From contig NZ_LT629772.1 in the NCBI RefSeq assembly GCF_900105385.1, forward strand, positions 4,030,001 to 4,094,000: a stretch of DNA of 64,000 nt, written 5' to 3'. The position numbers and the translations under genes are program-made. How positions within the stretch are numbered: the first letter of the stretch is position 1; the number at the start of each line of letters is the position of its first letter. Below, one piece after another: positions 61,780-64,000 of the stretch. Source of the DNA: Microlunatus soli (lineage in GTDB: Bacteria > Actinomycetota > Actinomycetes > Propionibacteriales > Propionibacteriaceae). Below the pieces are notes generated by a model. It made no database searches. It saw only the letters and a list, made by a program, of their open reading frames with translations, and was not told the origin of the DNA.

Positions 61780-62964
61780 ATGTCGGTATCCGACAAGAAC
61801 TCCATGAAGTCGATTGACCTGTTCAGCGAGGAGGTATTGGCTGATCCGTACCCCACCTACCGGCGGTTGCGCGACACCGGACCCGCGGTGTACTTGGAAC
61901 GCATCGACGCTTGGGCGCTCGCTCGAGACGCTTCGGTCCGTGCCGCCCTCACCGACTGGGAGACGTTCTCGTCGGCCGACGGCATCGCCCTGACCGATGG
62001 TGTGAACCAGGCGCTGAAGGGCATGATCCTCGCCTCTGATCCTCCCGAACACGATCGACTCCGGGCGGTGATGAACGAACGTCTGGCACCGCGTGTGTTG
62101 GACGATTTTCGCGCGAACGTGCGCCGGCAGGCCGACACGATGGTTCGAGCCCTGGTTGGTCGCCGTTCCTTCGACGCGGTGGAGGAACTGGCCAAGGCTT
62201 TTCCGGTCGCGGTGCTGCTGGACCTCATCGGGCTGCCCGATGATGGGCGGGACAAGGTGCTGGCCTGGGCCGATGGCACGTTCAACGCCTTCGGTCCTGA
62301 CAACGAACTCTTCCGGGCGTCGCTGGCGTCACAACAAGACAAGATGGAGTATCTCGAATCCGTCGTGGCGTCCGACCGCCTCACTCCGGGAAGCATCGGT
62401 CGCGGGATCTACGAGGCTGCCGACCGCGGTGAGATCGACCGAGCATCGTGTGTCAACCTGCTGGCGGCGCTGGTCGACGCTGGGCTCGACACGACGATCA
62501 ACGCCATGTCGACCATCGCGTTGCTGTTCAGCACGTACCCCGACCAGTGGCAGCGGCTGCGCGCGGACCGTAGCCGCATCCCGGCCGCGTTCAACGAGAT
62601 CCTGCGCCTGGAAAGCCCCGTGCAGTGGTTCGCGCGGGGCGTGACCACCGACTACGAGATGGACGGGGTGAAACTGCCGGCAGGGGCTCGGGTGCTCCTG
62701 CTCTTCGGCTCAGCCAACCGCGACGAACGCGCATGGAGCGACCCGGACACGTTCGATATCGACCGGGATGCCTCTCGGCACCTTGCCTTCGGGCGGGGCG
62801 TGCACGTGTGTGCCGGGCAGGGCATCGCCCGCCTGGAGGCACATGCACTGCTGGCGGCACTGGCCGAGCACGTGGCACGTTTCGAGACCGGTGAACCGCA
62901 ACGACGCCTCAACAACACCGTCCGTGGGTTGACCCGACTCCCGACCTCGATCGAGCCTGCCTAG
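61780..62964 (+). CDS. Cytochrome P450
   Basis: The 394-aa protein has the haem-binding loop LAFGRGVHVCAGQGIARLEA (Cys ligand), I-helix ALVDAGLDTTINAMS, ExxR in FNEILRLESP and a bacterial soluble form without a membrane anchor. ATG 61780 follows GGGAGG. No ferredoxin or reductase gene is near. It somewhat resembles CYP199-type aryl acid demethylases, but I cannot assign a substrate. Codon choice looks slightly less GC-biased than its neighbours, by eye only. Confidence 0.93.
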   Translation: MSVSDKNSMKSIDLFSEEVLADPYPTYRRLRDTGPAVYLERIDAWALARDASVRAALTDWETFSSADGIALTDGVNQALKGMILASDPPEHDRLRAVMNERLAPRVLDDFRANVRRQADTMVRALVGRRSFDAVEELAKAFPVAVLLDLIGLPDDGRDKVLAWADGTFNAFGPDNELFRASLASQQDKMEYLESVVASDRLTPGSIGRGIYEAADRGEIDRASCVNLLAALVDAGLDTTINAMSTIALLFSTYPDQWQRLRADRSRIPAAFNEILRLESPVQWFARGVTTDYEMDGVKLPAGARVLLLFGSANRDERAWSDPDTFDIDRDASRHLAFGRGVHVCAGQGIARLEAHALLAALAEHVARFETGEPQRRLNNTVRGLTRLPTSIEPA

Positions 62965-63124
62965 CCAGCACGGGGCAACCGGGACAGCTCGGGATTCGGT
63001 GGATGGCTGGCCAGGAATTGTGGCCGAGTGTCCGAATTTCCTACCAGGGTGCCATCGACCGGCGCGCCGTCAGCCGCCGTGTACGACGGTCTGGTGGCGC
63101 GACGTCGGGGGTGCACGATGGGCG

Positions 63125-63766
63125 TCAGGCGGTCTGTGAGCAGTACGGGATCTTCTTGCTGGCATCGAGTGCCGAGGCACGGACCCAGCCTGACTCCGAC
63201 AGCAGCACCCAGCGCTGCCGGGACTGGCCGGTGGCTTCGGAGTCGACGTAGCAGACCGCTTCCATCCCCACGCCCTTGGGCAGGGTGTCTTCGCGGGTGT
63301 CACTCTTCGTCGGCCCCTCGAAGACGCCGGTCCGCTCGGTGGTGGTGACCGGCGCCGTCACCGCCAGCCCGCAGTATTCCGGTTCACCGTGAACGGTGAG
63401 GTAACGCCCGGACACCCAGGACGCGTCACCCTCGGCGGCGATCAGGTACCAGTCGTCGTTGCCCTTCACGGTGCTGCCGTCGATCTTGCAGTCCACCGAC
63501 AGCCGGGTGCCGTTGTCGAAGACGTAGCCCCGCGGCGACTCGGTGCTCGGTGACCGGTGCGAGATCAGCCCGCCGTCGGCATGCACCGTCGCCTTCGGGA
63601 AGTTCGCGGCATCGGCGGTCGCGGTATGCGCGACGCCCAGGCCGGCGGCGAGCGCGAGGGTAGCGCCGGCCAGTGCGGTCAGCCGCCGAACGCGACGACG
63701 CGCCGATCCGGCCCGCCGCGCCGCGGGGTGTACGTCGGTCATCGACGCGCTGCTGTGCGTTGTCAT
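63125..63766 (-). CDS. Secreted protein of unknown function, possibly SH3-like
   Basis: The 213-aa protein has a basic N-terminus and signal helix (LTALAGATLALAAGLGVAHT), so it is exported. The mature part has four Cys residues (LSVDCKID, EPEYCGL, EAVCYVD, IPYCSQ) and two similar beta segments: DDWYLIAAEGDASWVSGRYL and RQRWVLLSESGWVRASALD, which look like repeated bacterial SH3 modules. GGAGGATC precedes ATG 63766. Confidence 0.85.
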   Translation of the reverse strand: MTTHSSASMTDVHPAARRAGSARRRVRRLTALAGATLALAAGLGVAHTATADAANFPKATVHADGGLISHRSPSTESPRGYVFDNGTRLSVDCKIDGSTVKGNDDWYLIAAEGDASWVSGRYLTVHGEPEYCGLAVTAPVTTTERTGVFEGPTKSDTREDTLPKGVGMEAVCYVDSEATGQSRQRWVLLSESGWVRASALDASKKIPYCSQTA

Positions 63767-63863
63767 CGGAGATCCTCCCGGTCGTGTTCGGTTCTGCGTT
63801 CACCCGGGAGGAGTCGGGTCGGGCGGGCTTTGTTGCACGAACTCGCAAAAAAGATGTGCCGGG

Positions 63864-64000
63864 TCAGCGGCCGAGCAGCAGCGACAGGGCCAACCAGGTG
63901 GCGACGGCGATCACCAGTGCGACCGCACCGGCGGCGGTGGCGCGGGGTGCCAGCGCCCGTGCACCACCGGCAACGACCGCGCCGCTGTCACGGCTGGGCA
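63864..64000 (-). CDS. C-terminal end of a membrane protein (runs off the window)
   Basis: On the minus strand, the last 45 codons before the stop at 63864 encode an Ala/Arg-rich stretch and one hydrophobic helix (AVALVIAVATWLALSLLLGR). It is too short to identify. Confidence 0.6.
   Translation of the reverse strand, partial: PSRDSGAVVAGGARALAPRATAAGAVALVIAVATWLALSLLLGR

Overview
The window is high-GC DNA with frequent GTG and TTG starts, tightly packed 4-bp start/stop overlaps, several apparently leaderless genes and an actinobacterial S10-spc-alpha ribosomal protein order. This suggests an actinomycete, probably of the Propionibacteriales (Microlunatus-like). The lineage is inferred from gene content and style, not from a marker search.

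Layout. 1-0.8 kb: the start of a secreted binding lipoprotein under a cobalamin riboswitch (minus strand). 0.8-5.2 kb: an Lrp/AsnC regulator divergent from an ABC-2 exporter co-transcribed with a NarL-type histidine kinase and response regulator. 5.4-12 kb: a large lipoprotein and three envelope proteins (a membrane protein with a Pro/Gln tail, a polytopic protein and a PQQ-repeat propeller). 12.4-24.7 kb: a structured leader, then rpsJ-rplC-rplD-rplW-rplB-rpsS-rplV-rpsC-rplP-rpmC-rpsQ, rplN-rplX-rplE-rpsN-rpsH-rplF-rplR-rpsE-rpmD-rplO, secY and adk. 24.7-41.7 kb: about 17 kb of non-ribosomal genes where map and infA would usually follow adk. They are a frameshifted AbiEi/DUF559-type gene between inverted repeats, an APH-fold kinase, a prolyl oligopeptidase, a RibD/DHFR-like reductase, a cytosolic BtuF-like protein, a DUF1707 protein, a ferritin-like protein, a NamZ-type muramidase, a TetR/acyltransferase pair, an RbsACB-type sugar transporter, and a YCII/ECF42 sigma pair. 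41.9-46.1 kb: infA-rpmJ-rpsM-rpsK-rpsD-rpoA-rplQ. 46.3-64 kb: MFS/LacI, HAD/GNAT, two CNNM/CBS membrane proteins, citrate synthase divergent from an HTH-citrate synthase fusion, an APC permease, a GH42 beta-galactosidase, an aldo/keto reductase divergent from a MocR regulator, a cytochrome P450, and a secreted protein.

The ribosomal, SecY, Adk and RpoA genes form the translation/secretion core. Much of the rest handles envelope and nutrient functions under local regulators, several with visible palindromic operators: TetR at 34052, a LacI-type site before the sugar transporter at 36034, the LacI/MFS site at 47531, the HTH-citrate synthase site at 53981, and MocR sites at 59855-59906.

The least expected signals are non-coding repeats. 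A 137-bp element with perfect 28-bp inverted ends lies inside the spc operon, with a second copy after rplQ. Three 61-bp palindromes, one pair of which shows a compensatory change, lie behind genes of the 17-kb insert. An ~83-bp inverted repeat brackets the broken AbiEi/DUF559 gene. A 161-bp inverted-repeat element lies at 52.4 kb. In-frame 15-bp minisatellites occur in the kinase and GNAT genes. I did not find a gene cluster that I can confidently call a new defence or biosynthetic system.
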